A stretch of DNA of 30,667 nucleotides from Lachnospiraceae bacterium UBA3820 (lineage in GTDB: Bacteria > Bacillota > Clostridia > Lachnospirales > Lachnospiraceae). Made by a program: the position numbers and the translations under genes. Of the stretch, positions 1-7,875 are shown one piece after another (the stretch's first letter is position 1; every line of letters begins with the position of its first letter). Location: assembly GCA_002369325.1 (NCBI GenBank), contig DFDU01000111.1, forward strand, positions 1 to 30,667, read 5' to 3'. The notes beneath the pieces are model-generated. The model ran no database searches. It saw only the letters and a program-made list of their open reading frames with translations, and had not been told where the DNA came from.

Positions 1-1184
1 ATACACCTGATGATGCTTCATATGTAAGAGCAACAGGACATCCTGCTTACAGAGCAGATGATGCACTTTGGCTCTTCCCGACTATTTATAAATATATTGC
101 AGAGACAGGAAACGTTGATTTTATCGACGAGGTAATTGTTTTTGCAAACGGCGGTGAAGGAACAGTATATGAGCATCTTAAGAGAGCTATTGACTTCTCA
201 ATGAACAGACTTGGTAATCATAATATGCCTGCCGGTCTTCACGCAGACTGGAATGACTGCTTAAGACTCGGTAAGAAGGGCGAATCAACCTTCGTTGCAA
301 TGCAACTTTATTATGCAATGACAGTTCTTAAGGGCTTTGCCAAGATGAAGAATGATGATGAATATATCAAGTATCTTGAAGACATTCAGACAGCTCTTGG
401 TACAATTCTTCAGGATAAGTGCTGGGATGAGGACAGATATGTTCGTGGATTTACTGAGAACGGACAGGTTATCGGTTCAAAGAATGATAAGGAAGCATCA
501 ATGTGGCTTAATCCTCAGTCATGGGGCGTAATAAGCGGTCTTGCTACTAAAGAACAGGCTGAAAAGTCACTTGAATCGGTACATAGTATATTAAATACAC
601 CTTATGGTGTTAAGCTTATGGATCCGCCTTATATCGAGCATGCATTTGACGGTGCACTTATGCTTTTGTTCAATCCGGGAACTAAAGAAAACAGTGGTAT
701 ATTTTCACAGACTCAGGGTTGGATAATCCTTGCTGAGTCACTTATGGGTCATGGTAACAGAGCTTTTGAATATTTTATGGAAAGTTCACCTGCAGCCATG
801 AACGATAAAGCTGAGATAAGAAAGCTTGAGCCATACTGTCATGGACAGTTTACAGAGAGTAACGACAGTCCTTTTGCCGGTCGTTCACATGTACATTGGC
901 TTACAGGTACAGCATCGACGGTAATGGTTGGTTGCGTAGAAGGTATACTTGGTTTAAGACCTGACTTCTATGGAATTAAGCTTGCTCCGGCAATTCCTTC
1001 AGAGTGGAAGAACTTTGAAATGAATAAGGATTACAGAGGCAAGAAGCTTCATATCGTTGTCAACAATCCTGATGGAAAAGAGAGCGGTTACAAAGAAGTT
1101 CTTGTAAACGGTAAGGCTATGGAGTCAAACTATATTCCGTTTGATGAGCTTGCCGATACAAGTGAGATAGTAATAAATATGTAA
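1..1184 (+). CDS. GH94 cellobiose phosphorylase-like, 3' part only
   Basis: The reading frame is open from the window edge (first whole codon at base 3) to a TAA at 1184; the start lies outside. The fragment is the catalytic and C-terminal part of a glycoside hydrolase family 94 phosphorylase, a cytoplasmic enzyme that splits a beta-glucoside such as cellobiose with phosphate to give a sugar 1-phosphate and a free sugar. Visible family signs are HADWND (the Asp codon at 246-248 is the expected general acid), the NPQSWGVISG stretch, SGIFSQTQGW, and the C-terminal SHVHWLTGTAS / GLRPDFYGIKLAP region. The visible 393 residues are roughly half of the usual 800 or so. Cellobiose is the most likely substrate, but laminaribiose, cellodextrin or other beta-glucosides cannot be excluded without the N-terminal half. 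A strong terminator follows directly. Confidence 0.88.
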   Translation, partial: TPDDASYVRATGHPAYRADDALWLFPTIYKYIAETGNVDFIDEVIVFANGGEGTVYEHLKRAIDFSMNRLGNHNMPAGLHADWNDCLRLGKKGESTFVAMQLYYAMTVLKGFAKMKNDDEYIKYLEDIQTALGTILQDKCWDEDRYVRGFTENGQVIGSKNDKEASMWLNPQSWGVISGLATKEQAEKSLESVHSILNTPYGVKLMDPPYIEHAFDGALMLLFNPGTKENSGIFSQTQGWIILAESLMGHGNRAFEYFMESSPAAMNDKAEIRKLEPYCHGQFTESNDSPFAGRSHVHWLTGTASTVMVGCVEGILGLRPDFYGIKLAPAIPSEWKNFEMNKDYRGKKLHIVVNNPDGKESGYKEVLVNGKAMESNYIPFDELADTSEIVINM

Positions 1185-1193
1185 GATTAAATT

Positions 1194-1250
1194 AAAATAA
1201 GCGTTATGTACAATAATTTTCAGCTTTGTACCTGACGCTTATTTTTGTTT
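1194..1250 (+). terminator. Rho-independent terminator of the GH94 gene
   Basis: An 11-bp outer stem (AAAATAAGCGT at 1194-1204 with ACGCTTATTTT at 1235-1245) continues through a 3-nt step that is partly paired into a 6-bp inner stem (GTACAA with TTGTAC), and is followed by TTGTTTT. It begins 10 nt after the GH94 stop codon. Confidence 0.85.
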
Positions 1251-1266
1251 TAAATATTAAAGACAT

Positions 1267-1319
1267 AAAAAAAAGACTTTGATTGGATTCCCCATACATC
1301 CTGAACAAAGTCCCTTTTT
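1267..1319. terminator. Second hairpin, possible bidirectional terminator
   Basis: GACTTTG (1275-1281) pairs with CAAAGTC (1306-1312), with a possible inner GGAT/ATCC stem. The plus-strand 3' side ends CCTTTTT. The minus-strand 3' side runs into eight T residues (plus-strand A run 1267-1274), so as a terminator it reads better on the minus strand, where no gene is evident. Confidence 0.5.
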
Positions 1320-1432
1320 ATAATTCTTATCCCCAAATTCTAAATATATTATACAGCATAATTCACAAAAACGCCAGCACTTTTTTACTAAAATGCACAA
1401 AAAAACAAATTTTATACATATTACACATAAAA

Positions 1433-1451
1433 TAATCATAAATTATGATTA
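1433..1451. promoter_or_regulatory. Perfect inverted repeat, operator-like
   Basis: TAATCATAA-A-TTATGATTA is a perfect 9-bp inverted repeat around a single central A. The one-base centre rules out an RNA hairpin and suits a dimeric DNA-binding protein. It lies about 270 bp before tepA. The region is AT-rich, so chance occurrence is possible and no regulator is proposed. Confidence 0.35.
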
Positions 1452-1520
1452 AAATTGTTTAATTTAGCATTTTTATTGTATAAAATATACATAAAAAATG
1501 TTTTGTTTATCCTGAATACT

Positions 1521-1540
1521 CCTTAATCTTCCTTAATCTT
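1521..1540. repeat. Tandem 10-bp direct repeat
   Basis: CCTTAATCTT occurs twice head to tail with no mismatch, followed by a further partial TTAATTTAAC. The helical 10-bp period would place both copies on one DNA face, as in tandem response-regulator sites, but nothing shows which protein, if any, binds. Confidence 0.4.
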
Positions 1541-1718
1541 AATTTAACAGTAACTACATCACCATTATTATTTAAAAAAAGAATGTTTATCAATATAAAT
1601 TATCCAAAAAAGAAATGTGTGCAAAATTAACACTTTTTTCAAAACCCTGATGTTTTCATTGAATAAAATGTTTAAATTGCTTTCATAATATTATTATATT
1701 TTTTAAACGGAGGCTTTT

Positions 1719-2459
1719 ATGTATCAGAATAGGAATAATAATGTTGATAAGGCAAAGGATGATAAATTAAGCGAAGAAAAATACCGCCTTATTAAGGATT
1801 ACGGACAGATAACGCTTGCAAATAATAAATATCGTCAAAAGATACATCTGTTAAATATTACGGGAGAAATAGAAGGACACGAAAATCTCGGTGCCGATAC
1901 AAAGACCACAAAGTATGAGCACATTTTGCCACAACTTGCCGCAGTTGAGGATAATGAAAATATTGACGGGCTTTTGGTTCTTTTAAATACTGTGGGAGGT
2001 GATGTGGAAGCCGGACTTGCAATTGCCGAGATGATTGCATCACTAAGTAAACCGAAGGTATGTCTTGTCCTGGGTGGAGGGCATTCTATAGGTGTTCCTC
2101 TTGCGGTTTCGGGGGATGTAACATATATAGTTCCGACGGCAACCATGGTTGTTCATCCTATAAGATTCAATGATACCGTACTTGGTGTGAAGCAAAACTT
2201 TGAATATATCGAGCGTATGCAGGAAAGGATTATTTCATTTACATCAAATCACAGTTCGATAAGTGAGGAGGACTTTAAAGCACTGATGTTTAATACAACA
2301 GAGCTTGCAAAAGACATAGGAAGTATGCTTGTCGGAGCCGATGCGGTAGAAAAAGGCATTATTGACCGTATCGGAGGAATAAATAGTGCTCTTAATTGCT
2401 TATATGACTTGATAAATGAGAAGAAAAATAGTAAAATGAATCAGTATGAAAACTATTAA
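1719..2459 (+). CDS. tepA: ClpP-fold serine protease, TepA type
   Basis: This 246-residue protein belongs to the ClpP/crotonase superfamily, in the group of B. subtilis TepA (YmfB), a cytosolic protease linked to protein translocation and sporulation. Visible catalytic features are the nucleophile Ser123 in GGGHSIGVPLAVSGD and His146 in VVHPIRF; the acidic member of the triad is probably Asp199, by alignment to the ClpP region before GIID. The oxyanion-type segment NTVGGDVEAGLAIAEMI precedes them. No signal peptide or membrane segment is seen. GGAGG sits 5 nt before the ATG. The next gene is spoIIIE/ftsK, the same neighbour tepA has in Bacillus, which strongly supports the call. The first 30 residues are charged and look disordered. 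The substrate is unknown. Confidence 0.85.
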   Translation: MYQNRNNNVDKAKDDKLSEEKYRLIKDYGQITLANNKYRQKIHLLNITGEIEGHENLGADTKTTKYEHILPQLAAVEDNENIDGLLVLLNTVGGDVEAGLAIAEMIASLSKPKVCLVLGGGHSIGVPLAVSGDVTYIVPTATMVVHPIRFNDTVLGVKQNFEYIERMQERIISFTSNHSSISEEDFKALMFNTTELAKDIGSMLVGADAVEKGIIDRIGGINSALNCLYDLINEKKNSKMNQYENY

Positions 2460-2461
2460 GC

Positions 2462-2479
2462 AGCCATTTTAAAATGGCT
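2462..2479. promoter_or_regulatory. Perfect 18-bp palindrome before spoIIIE
   Basis: AGCCATTTTAAAATGGCT is a perfect self-complementary sequence starting 3 nt after the tepA stop. It contains the upstream ATG at 2474 that could be mistaken for the spoIIIE start. It has no T tract, so it is not a normal terminator. It could be an operator, or an RNA processing or stability element between the two genes. Confidence 0.45.
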
Positions 2480-2506
2480 CTACATATAGATAAGGAGAAT
2501 AATGAC

Positions 2507-5194
2507 ATGGCAAATACGGGAAGAAACGGAAGCAGTACCACAACCCGGAGAAAAACCGTAAATAACAACAGGCAAAGCAATGCCCGTGGACGTAACACTA
2601 AGAAGGAATATAATCCAAGAAGAAATGAAATATACTTTTTTATATATCTTGCAGTATCTGTTTTCTTATTACTCAGTAATTTTGGCTGGTGTGGACCTAT
2701 AGGAAGGTTCTTTTCAAATATAATGTTCGGACTTTTCGGAAGTATAGCATATATATTACCGATATACATATTTTTTACCGCAGCTTTTTTATTATCGAAC
2801 GGAGCTCAAAAGAAGCTGGTTAAACGTGTGGTATGCGTATCTATATTTCTTGTAGCAATTGCATTTATCTGTCAGATGTTAAATGAACTTGATACGGCAT
2901 CCGTCAAAACCTTATACAGTGCCGGCGCAAATGATAAAAAGGGCGGTGGAGCGATACTCGGAGGCCTGCTTATCCTTTTGTATAAGCTTATCGGACTGAC
3001 AGGCTCAATTATAGTTACCGCATTGCTCATAATTATCGGAATTATTGTAGTATTGGATGTTTCAATTATAGAAGCCTTAAAATATAAGCCTCATATTGAT
3101 GATGACGATTTTGATGACGAATTTGATTTCGAAGAGCTTTCGGATATAAGAAATAATAATCTTAACAACGGCGATAACATGCTTAATAAGATTAAGGTTC
3201 TCGAGTCCGAGGAAGATAAGAAAGCAAGAAAAAAGAAGAAAAACAGAATTGTTAAAAATGAAGAAATACATGAATTAAAGCCAAGTGATCGACTTGAGCT
3301 TGACAGTAATGAATTTGCCAATAGTTCTTATGATAATACATATGCAGATATAAATAAGGCAAGAGATTTCTTTGATATATCTATGGCAAATGAAGCATCT
3401 GGTTTGTTTGGGGAAACAGAAAGCGAAGAAAGCGTTACGGAACTTAAGCCTGTAAAAAGGAAAAGAAAAAAGACCAAGGAATCAAATAGGGAGATGCTTG
3501 CCGAGAGAGATGCGATTGCAAATGAATTAAGCAATACAGGTGCTTTGGCAAGACCTGAAAATGAGATAAGATTTGAAGACGGTGTAATAGCCAAGTCGAT
3601 AGCCAAAGAAAAACCGGAGGTTAAAAAGAATACGGAAGATTCCGATAATAAGAGCCCGTCGAACGATAAAAAAGAGGCGGCATTTGAAATTCCTAACGGT
3701 GATATGGTAATCGGTGGAGAAGAATATAAATATCCTTCGCTTGATTTGCTTAAATCGGGTAACGGAGGCGGAAAGAATAATGACGCATCTATAAGAGAAA
3801 CCGCCTTGAAGCTTAAAACTACTCTTGAAAACTTCGGTGTAAATGTGACTGTTACGGATTACAGTTGCGGTCCGTCTGTAACAAGATATGAACTTCAGCC
3901 TGAACAGGGTGTTAAGGTAAGTAAGATTGTAAATCTTGCTGATGATATAAAGCTTAATCTTGCTGCGGCAGATATAAGAATAGAAGCACCTATTCCGGGA
4001 AAGGCTGCCGTAGGTATTGAGGTTCCGAACAAGGAAAGCACTCCGGTTACATTCAGAGAACTCCTTGAATCGGAAGCATTCAAAAAGATGAAATCAAAGC
4101 TTGCATTTGCCGTCGGCAAGGATATAAGCGGACAGGTTGTTGTTGCGGATATAGCAAAGATGCCTCACCTTCTTGTGGCAGGTGCAACCGGATCAGGTAA
4201 ATCCGTACTTATAAATTCTCTTATAATGAGTATTCTTTACAAGGCAAGTCCTGATGAGGTAAAGCTTATAATGGTTGATCCAAAGCAGGTTGAACTTGGT
4301 GTTTATAACGGTATTCCGCATCTTCTTATTCCTGTTGTTACGGATCCTAAGAAAGCGGCTGGGGCACTTAATTGGGCAGTAATGGAAATGACAAACAGAT
4401 ATCAGCTCTTTGCTCAATATAATGTACGTAACCTTGAGGGATATAATGAAAAGGTTAAAAATGTTACCGGTAAAGAGGAAGGTGTTGAAGAATTAAAGAA
4501 GCTTCCTCAGATAGTTGTTATAGTTGATGAGCTTGCGGACCTTATGATGGTAGCTCACGGTGAGGTTGAGGATGCCATAGTAAGACTTACACAGCTTGCA
4601 AGAGCAGCAGGTATACATCTTGTAATAGCAACACAAAGGCCTTCGGTAGACGTTATTACAGGTCTTATTAAGGCAAATGTTCCGTCAAGAATTGCCATGA
4701 CAGTTTCATCCGGAACAGATTCAAGAACCATTATTGATATGAACGGAGCCGAAAAGCTTCTCGGAAAGGGTGATATGCTATATTATCCGACAGGATATCC
4801 AAAGCCTGTAAGAGTACAGGGTGCGTATCTTTCGGATGAGGAAATCGCCAATGTTACAGGCTTCCTTAAGGAGCAGGGCGGAGACGTGAAGTATGATGAT
4901 AAGGTTTCCGAACAGATAGATAACAGCAAGGTTGGAAGCAGTATGGCTGGTGCGGCTTCGGCAGGAAGTGATGTCGATGAATACTTTGTAGATGCCGGAA
5001 GATTTATAATCGGTAAGGAAAAGGCTTCCATAGGAATGCTTCAAAGAGTGTACAAGATAGGCTTTAACAGAGCTGCAAGAATCATGGATCAGCTTGATGA
5101 AGCGGGAGTTGTCGGACCTGAAGAGGGCACAAAGCCAAGAAAGGTTCTTATGACGCTTGAGGAATTTGAAAACTATGTGGAAAATAATCTATAA
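2507..5194 (+). CDS. spoIIIE: DNA translocase, FtsK/SpoIIIE family
   Basis: The 895-residue protein pumps DNA through the division or sporulation septum using ATP. The N-terminal part (about residues 35-190) has several hydrophobic segments that anchor it in the membrane. A long acidic and Lys-rich linker follows, then the alpha/beta motor: Walker A GATGSGKS at 559-566 and Walker B VVIVDELADLMM around Asp674. The last 65 or so residues form the winged-helix gamma domain (IGMLQRVYKIGFNRAARIMDQL), which reads KOPS/SRS-type sequences. The ATG at 2507 is chosen over an in-frame ATG at 2474 because AAGGAG lies 9 nt before it, while the earlier ATG sits inside a palindrome without a binding site. 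Whether its main role is in sporulation (SpoIIIE) or vegetative division (FtsK) cannot be told from sequence. Confidence 0.93.
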   Translation: MANTGRNGSSTTTRRKTVNNNRQSNARGRNTKKEYNPRRNEIYFFIYLAVSVFLLLSNFGWCGPIGRFFSNIMFGLFGSIAYILPIYIFFTAAFLLSNGAQKKLVKRVVCVSIFLVAIAFICQMLNELDTASVKTLYSAGANDKKGGGAILGGLLILLYKLIGLTGSIIVTALLIIIGIIVVLDVSIIEALKYKPHIDDDDFDDEFDFEELSDIRNNNLNNGDNMLNKIKVLESEEDKKARKKKKNRIVKNEEIHELKPSDRLELDSNEFANSSYDNTYADINKARDFFDISMANEASGLFGETESEESVTELKPVKRKRKKTKESNREMLAERDAIANELSNTGALARPENEIRFEDGVIAKSIAKEKPEVKKNTEDSDNKSPSNDKKEAAFEIPNGDMVIGGEEYKYPSLDLLKSGNGGGKNNDASIRETALKLKTTLENFGVNVTVTDYSCGPSVTRYELQPEQGVKVSKIVNLADDIKLNLAAADIRIEAPIPGKAAVGIEVPNKESTPVTFRELLESEAFKKMKSKLAFAVGKDISGQVVVADIAKMPHLLVAGATGSGKSVLINSLIMSILYKASPDEVKLIMVDPKQVELGVYNGIPHLLIPVVTDPKKAAGALNWAVMEMTNRYQLFAQYNVRNLEGYNEKVKNVTGKEEGVEELKKLPQIVVIVDELADLMMVAHGEVEDAIVRLTQLARAAGIHLVIATQRPSVDVITGLIKANVPSRIAMTVSSGTDSRTIIDMNGAEKLLGKGDMLYYPTGYPKPVRVQGAYLSDEEIANVTGFLKEQGGDVKYDDKVSEQIDNSKVGSSMAGAASAGSDVDEYFVDAGRFIIGKEKASIGMLQRVYKIGFNRAARIMDQLDEAGVVGPEEGTKPRKVLMTLEEFENYVENNL

Positions 5195-5204
5195 ACAGAT
5201 TATT
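5183..5204 (+). other. Small hairpin over the spoIIIE stop codon
   Basis: AATAATCT (5183-5190) pairs with AGATTATT (5197-5204) around a 6-nt loop that contains the TAA stop. The stem is A/T-rich and weak, and has no U tract. It might slow ribosomes or RNases, or be chance. Confidence 0.25.
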
Positions 5205-5273
5205 ATATGATAAATTACGGTGAAATCCGCAATATGTTACTTTTAAATATTTATTATAAAACAGGAGAATGAT

Positions 5274-6941
5274 ATGACAGATATTGAAATCGCACAGGCA
5301 GCAGAGCTTGAAAATATTAAAGACGTAGCGGCTAAGCTTGACATTACGGAGGATGACCTTGAAATGTACGGAAAGTACAAGGCCAAGCTTTCGGATGAAT
5401 ATCTTGATAAAATTAAGGATAACAAAGACGGTAAGCTTATACTTGTTACCGCTATTAATCCGACGCCGGCAGGCGAAGGAAAGACCACCGTTACGGTAGG
5501 TCTTGGCCAGGCTATGGCTAAAATAGGAAAAAAATCAATAATAGCATTGCGTGAACCATCGCTTGGTCCTTGCTTCGGAATTAAAGGAGGAGCAGCAGGC
5601 GGAGGATATTCGCAGGTTGTACCTATGGAGGAATTAAATCTTCATTTTACGGGAGATTTCCATGCTATCACATCAGCAAATAATCTTCTTTGTGCGATGC
5701 TTGATAATCATATGCAGCAGGGAAATGAACTTCGTATAGATCCAAAGAGGATTGTGATTAAAAGATGTCTTGATATGAATGACAGGGCATTAAGAAATGT
5801 AATAATCGGAATGGGCGGAAAGATGGACGGCGTTGTAAGACAGGATGGATTTATAATAACCGTTGCCTCAGAGGTTATGGCTATTCTTTGTCTTGCATCG
5901 GATATAAAGGATTTACATGACAGACTTGCAAGAATTATAGTTGCATATAATTATGACAATGAGCCGGTGACTGCAGATGATTTAAAAGCTGTAGGAGCTA
6001 TGACAGCTCTTCTTAAGGATGCGATTAAGCCTAATCTTATTCAGACACTCGAACATACACCTGCACTTGTGCACGGAGGTCCTTTTGCAAACATTGCTCA
6101 TGGCTGTAATTCCGTAAGAGCTACAAAGGCTGCTCTTAAAATGGCTGACTACGTAATAACGGAAGCAGGTTTCGGTGCTGACCTTGGTGCCGAAAAATTC
6201 TTTGATATTAAATGTCGTATGACCGGACTTAAGCCTGATGCCGTAGTTCTTGTAGCAACCGTAAGAGCATTAAAATATAATGGCGGGGTACCTAAGGATG
6301 AACTCAACAAGGAAAATCAGGAGGCTCTTAAGAAGGGTATCGTGAACCTTGAGAAGCATATAGAAAATCTTCAAATGTACGGTGTACCTGTTGTTGTTAC
6401 ACTTAACAGATTTATTTCGGATACGGAAGCCGAGCTTAATTTCGTTGAAAACTTCTGCAGAGAAAGAGGCTGCGATTTCGCACTTGCAAACGTATGGGAA
6501 AAAGGCGGCGAAGGTGGAGTTGCTCTTGCAAAGGCAGTCGTAGATACAATTGAAACAAAGAAAAGCAAATTTAAGACTTTATATGATGACAGCCTTTCAA
6601 TTAAAGAAAAAATAGAAACCGTTGCAACAAAAATATATGGTGCAAGGGCGGTTACATACAGTAATGAAGCAAATAAGGCAATTGCCAAGATTGAAGCAAT
6701 GGGATTTGGAAATATGCCTGTTTGTATGGCTAAGAATCAATATTCGCTTTCGGATGATGCAACGAAGCTCGGTCGCCCAACCGATTTTGATATAAACATT
6801 AGAGAAGTATACGTGAGCGCCGGTGCCGGTTTTGTGGTTGCAATTACCGGAACAATCATGACTATGCCGGGACTTCCTAAGGTCCCTGCTGCCGAGCGAA
6901 TATATGTTGATGATAACGGAGTAATAAATGGACTGTTTTAA
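5274..6941 (+). CDS. fhs: Formate-tetrahydrofolate ligase
   Basis: The 555-residue cytoplasmic enzyme makes 10-formyl-tetrahydrofolate from formate, tetrahydrofolate and ATP; it feeds purine synthesis, formyl-Met and, in acetogens, the methyl branch of CO2 fixation. The length is exactly in the family range. The ATP loop TPAGEGKTT is at residues 64-72, followed by the conserved LREPSLGPCFGIKGGAAGGG block, LHFTGDFHAI, and EAGFGADLGAEKFFDIKCR. AGGAG lies about 8 nt before the ATG. folD follows 90 nt downstream, making a formate-to-methylene-THF pair. No tetrahydrofolate riboswitch was recognised in the 79 nt upstream. No acetogenesis gene (acs/cooS) is seen here, so an anabolic role is the cautious reading. 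Confidence 0.96.
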   Translation: MTDIEIAQAAELENIKDVAAKLDITEDDLEMYGKYKAKLSDEYLDKIKDNKDGKLILVTAINPTPAGEGKTTVTVGLGQAMAKIGKKSIIALREPSLGPCFGIKGGAAGGGYSQVVPMEELNLHFTGDFHAITSANNLLCAMLDNHMQQGNELRIDPKRIVIKRCLDMNDRALRNVIIGMGGKMDGVVRQDGFIITVASEVMAILCLASDIKDLHDRLARIIVAYNYDNEPVTADDLKAVGAMTALLKDAIKPNLIQTLEHTPALVHGGPFANIAHGCNSVRATKAALKMADYVITEAGFGADLGAEKFFDIKCRMTGLKPDAVVLVATVRALKYNGGVPKDELNKENQEALKKGIVNLEKHIENLQMYGVPVVVTLNRFISDTEAELNFVENFCRERGCDFALANVWEKGGEGGVALAKAVVDTIETKKSKFKTLYDDSLSIKEKIETVATKIYGARAVTYSNEANKAIAKIEAMGFGNMPVCMAKNQYSLSDDATKLGRPTDFDINIREVYVSAGAGFVVAITGTIMTMPGLPKVPAAERIYVDDNGVINGLF

Positions 6942-6946
6942 TTATA

Positions 6947-7011
6947 TGCAGCAAAAAAGACAGGGCAGCGAGAGCGTGCCTGCAATAGATTTGTTTATCT
7001 GATATGCTGCA
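6947..7011 (+). ncRNA. Possible folded leader between fhs and folD
   Basis: Outer arms TGCAGCA (6947-6953) and TGCTGCA (7005-7011) can pair over 7 bp. Between them lie a GC-richer hairpin (6961-6982; CAGG/CCTG, then CA/TG and CG/CG with two single-G bulges and an AGAG loop) and a weak second hairpin (AGAT 6987-6990 with ATCT 6997-7000). Together this makes a plausible three-way junction ending about 10 nt before the folD ribosome binding site. It does not look like the THF riboswitch consensus as I know it. It could be a regulatory or processing element, or chance. Confidence 0.35.
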
Positions 7012-7031
7012 AGAAAAATAAGGAGGCTAAC

Positions 7032-7874
7032 ATGGCACAGATTATTGATGGAAAAATGATTTCAAATCAAATTAAGGATGAGCTTAAAGCACAGGTGGAA
7101 AGCCTTAAGCTTGACGGTAAGGAAATATGCCTTGCGGTTATTCAGGTAGGAAACGATCCTGCATCAACAGTTTATGTAGGTAATAAGAAGAAGGCCTGCG
7201 AGTATATCGGTATAAAGTCGCTTGCATATGAACTTCCTGAGGAAACAACCGAGGAAGAATTGCTTGAACTTATAGATAAGCTCAACAAGGATGACAGCGT
7301 AAACGGTATTCTTGTTCAGCTTCCGGTTCCAAAGCAGATAAATGATGAAAGAATAATCAATGCCATATCACCGCTTAAGGATGTAGACGGTTTTTCACCT
7401 GCAAGCGTAGGTGCTTTAAGTATAGGACAGAAAGGATTTTTATCATGTACACCTGCCGGAATCATACAGCTTCTTAAGCGTTCAAATATTGATATAGAAG
7501 GTAAGGAATGCGTTGTAGTCGGAAGAAGCAATATTGTCGGAAAGCCAATGGCTATGCTTTTATTAAGAGAAAATGCAACAGTTACCGTATGTCACTCAAG
7601 AACAAAGAATCTCAAAGAGGTCTGTAAGCGTGCGGATATACTTGTAGCAGCTGTAGGAAAGCCTAAGATGATTGATGCTTCTTATGTAAAAGACGGAGCA
7701 GTTGTTATAGATGTAGGTATACACAGAAATGAAAACGGAAAGCTTTGCGGAGATGTTGATTTTGATTCTGTGGAGCCAATATGCAGCGCTATTACACCGG
7801 TTCCGGGAGGAGTCGGACCTATGACAATAGCTATGCTTATGAATAATTGTGTGGAAGCAGGATTGAATAATTAA
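7032..7874 (+). CDS. folD: Bifunctional methylene-THF dehydrogenase / methenyl-THF cyclohydrolase
   Basis: The 280-residue cytoplasmic enzyme interconverts 5,10-methylene-, 5,10-methenyl- and 10-formyl-tetrahydrofolate with NADP(H) or NAD(H). The expected catalytic Lys52 lies in STVYVGNKKKAC, and the family segments GILVQLPVP, DVDGF, the nucleotide-binding VVVGRSNIVGKPMAMLLL and PVPGGVGPMTIAML are all present at normal spacing. AAGGAGG lies before the ATG. It works directly after fhs in the same pathway, and rimO starts one base after its stop codon, so the three genes are probably on one message. A possible folded RNA precedes the gene. Confidence 0.96.
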   Translation: MAQIIDGKMISNQIKDELKAQVESLKLDGKEICLAVIQVGNDPASTVYVGNKKKACEYIGIKSLAYELPEETTEEELLELIDKLNKDDSVNGILVQLPVPKQINDERIINAISPLKDVDGFSPASVGALSIGQKGFLSCTPAGIIQLLKRSNIDIEGKECVVVGRSNIVGKPMAMLLLRENATVTVCHSRTKNLKEVCKRADILVAAVGKPKMIDASYVKDGAVVIDVGIHRNENGKLCGDVDFDSVEPICSAITPVPGGVGPMTIAMLMNNCVEAGLNN

Positions 7875-7875
7875 T

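Larger units (their letters stand above)
1252..1718. other. Long AT-rich intergenic region upstream of tepA
   Basis: No credible gene is present; the only sizeable open frame (minus strand, 1257-1439) has no ribosome binding site and a low-complexity Cys/Phe/Ile product. The region holds a second hairpin (1267-1319), a perfect 19-bp dyad (1433-1451), and a tandem 10-bp repeat (1521-1540). No convincing sigma-A promoter for tepA was found. The best weak pair is TTGAAT at 1659 with CATAAT at 1684, with a 19-nt spacer. Confidence 0.6.

Noticed and set aside
1257..1439. Minus-strand open frame of 60 codons in the tepA upstream region
   Set aside because: No ribosome binding site, low-complexity product, and it runs through the hairpin at 1267-1319.
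5195..5273. Tetrahydrofolate riboswitch before fhs
   Set aside because: The spacer is short and AT-rich and shows none of the conserved core I know for that riboswitch.
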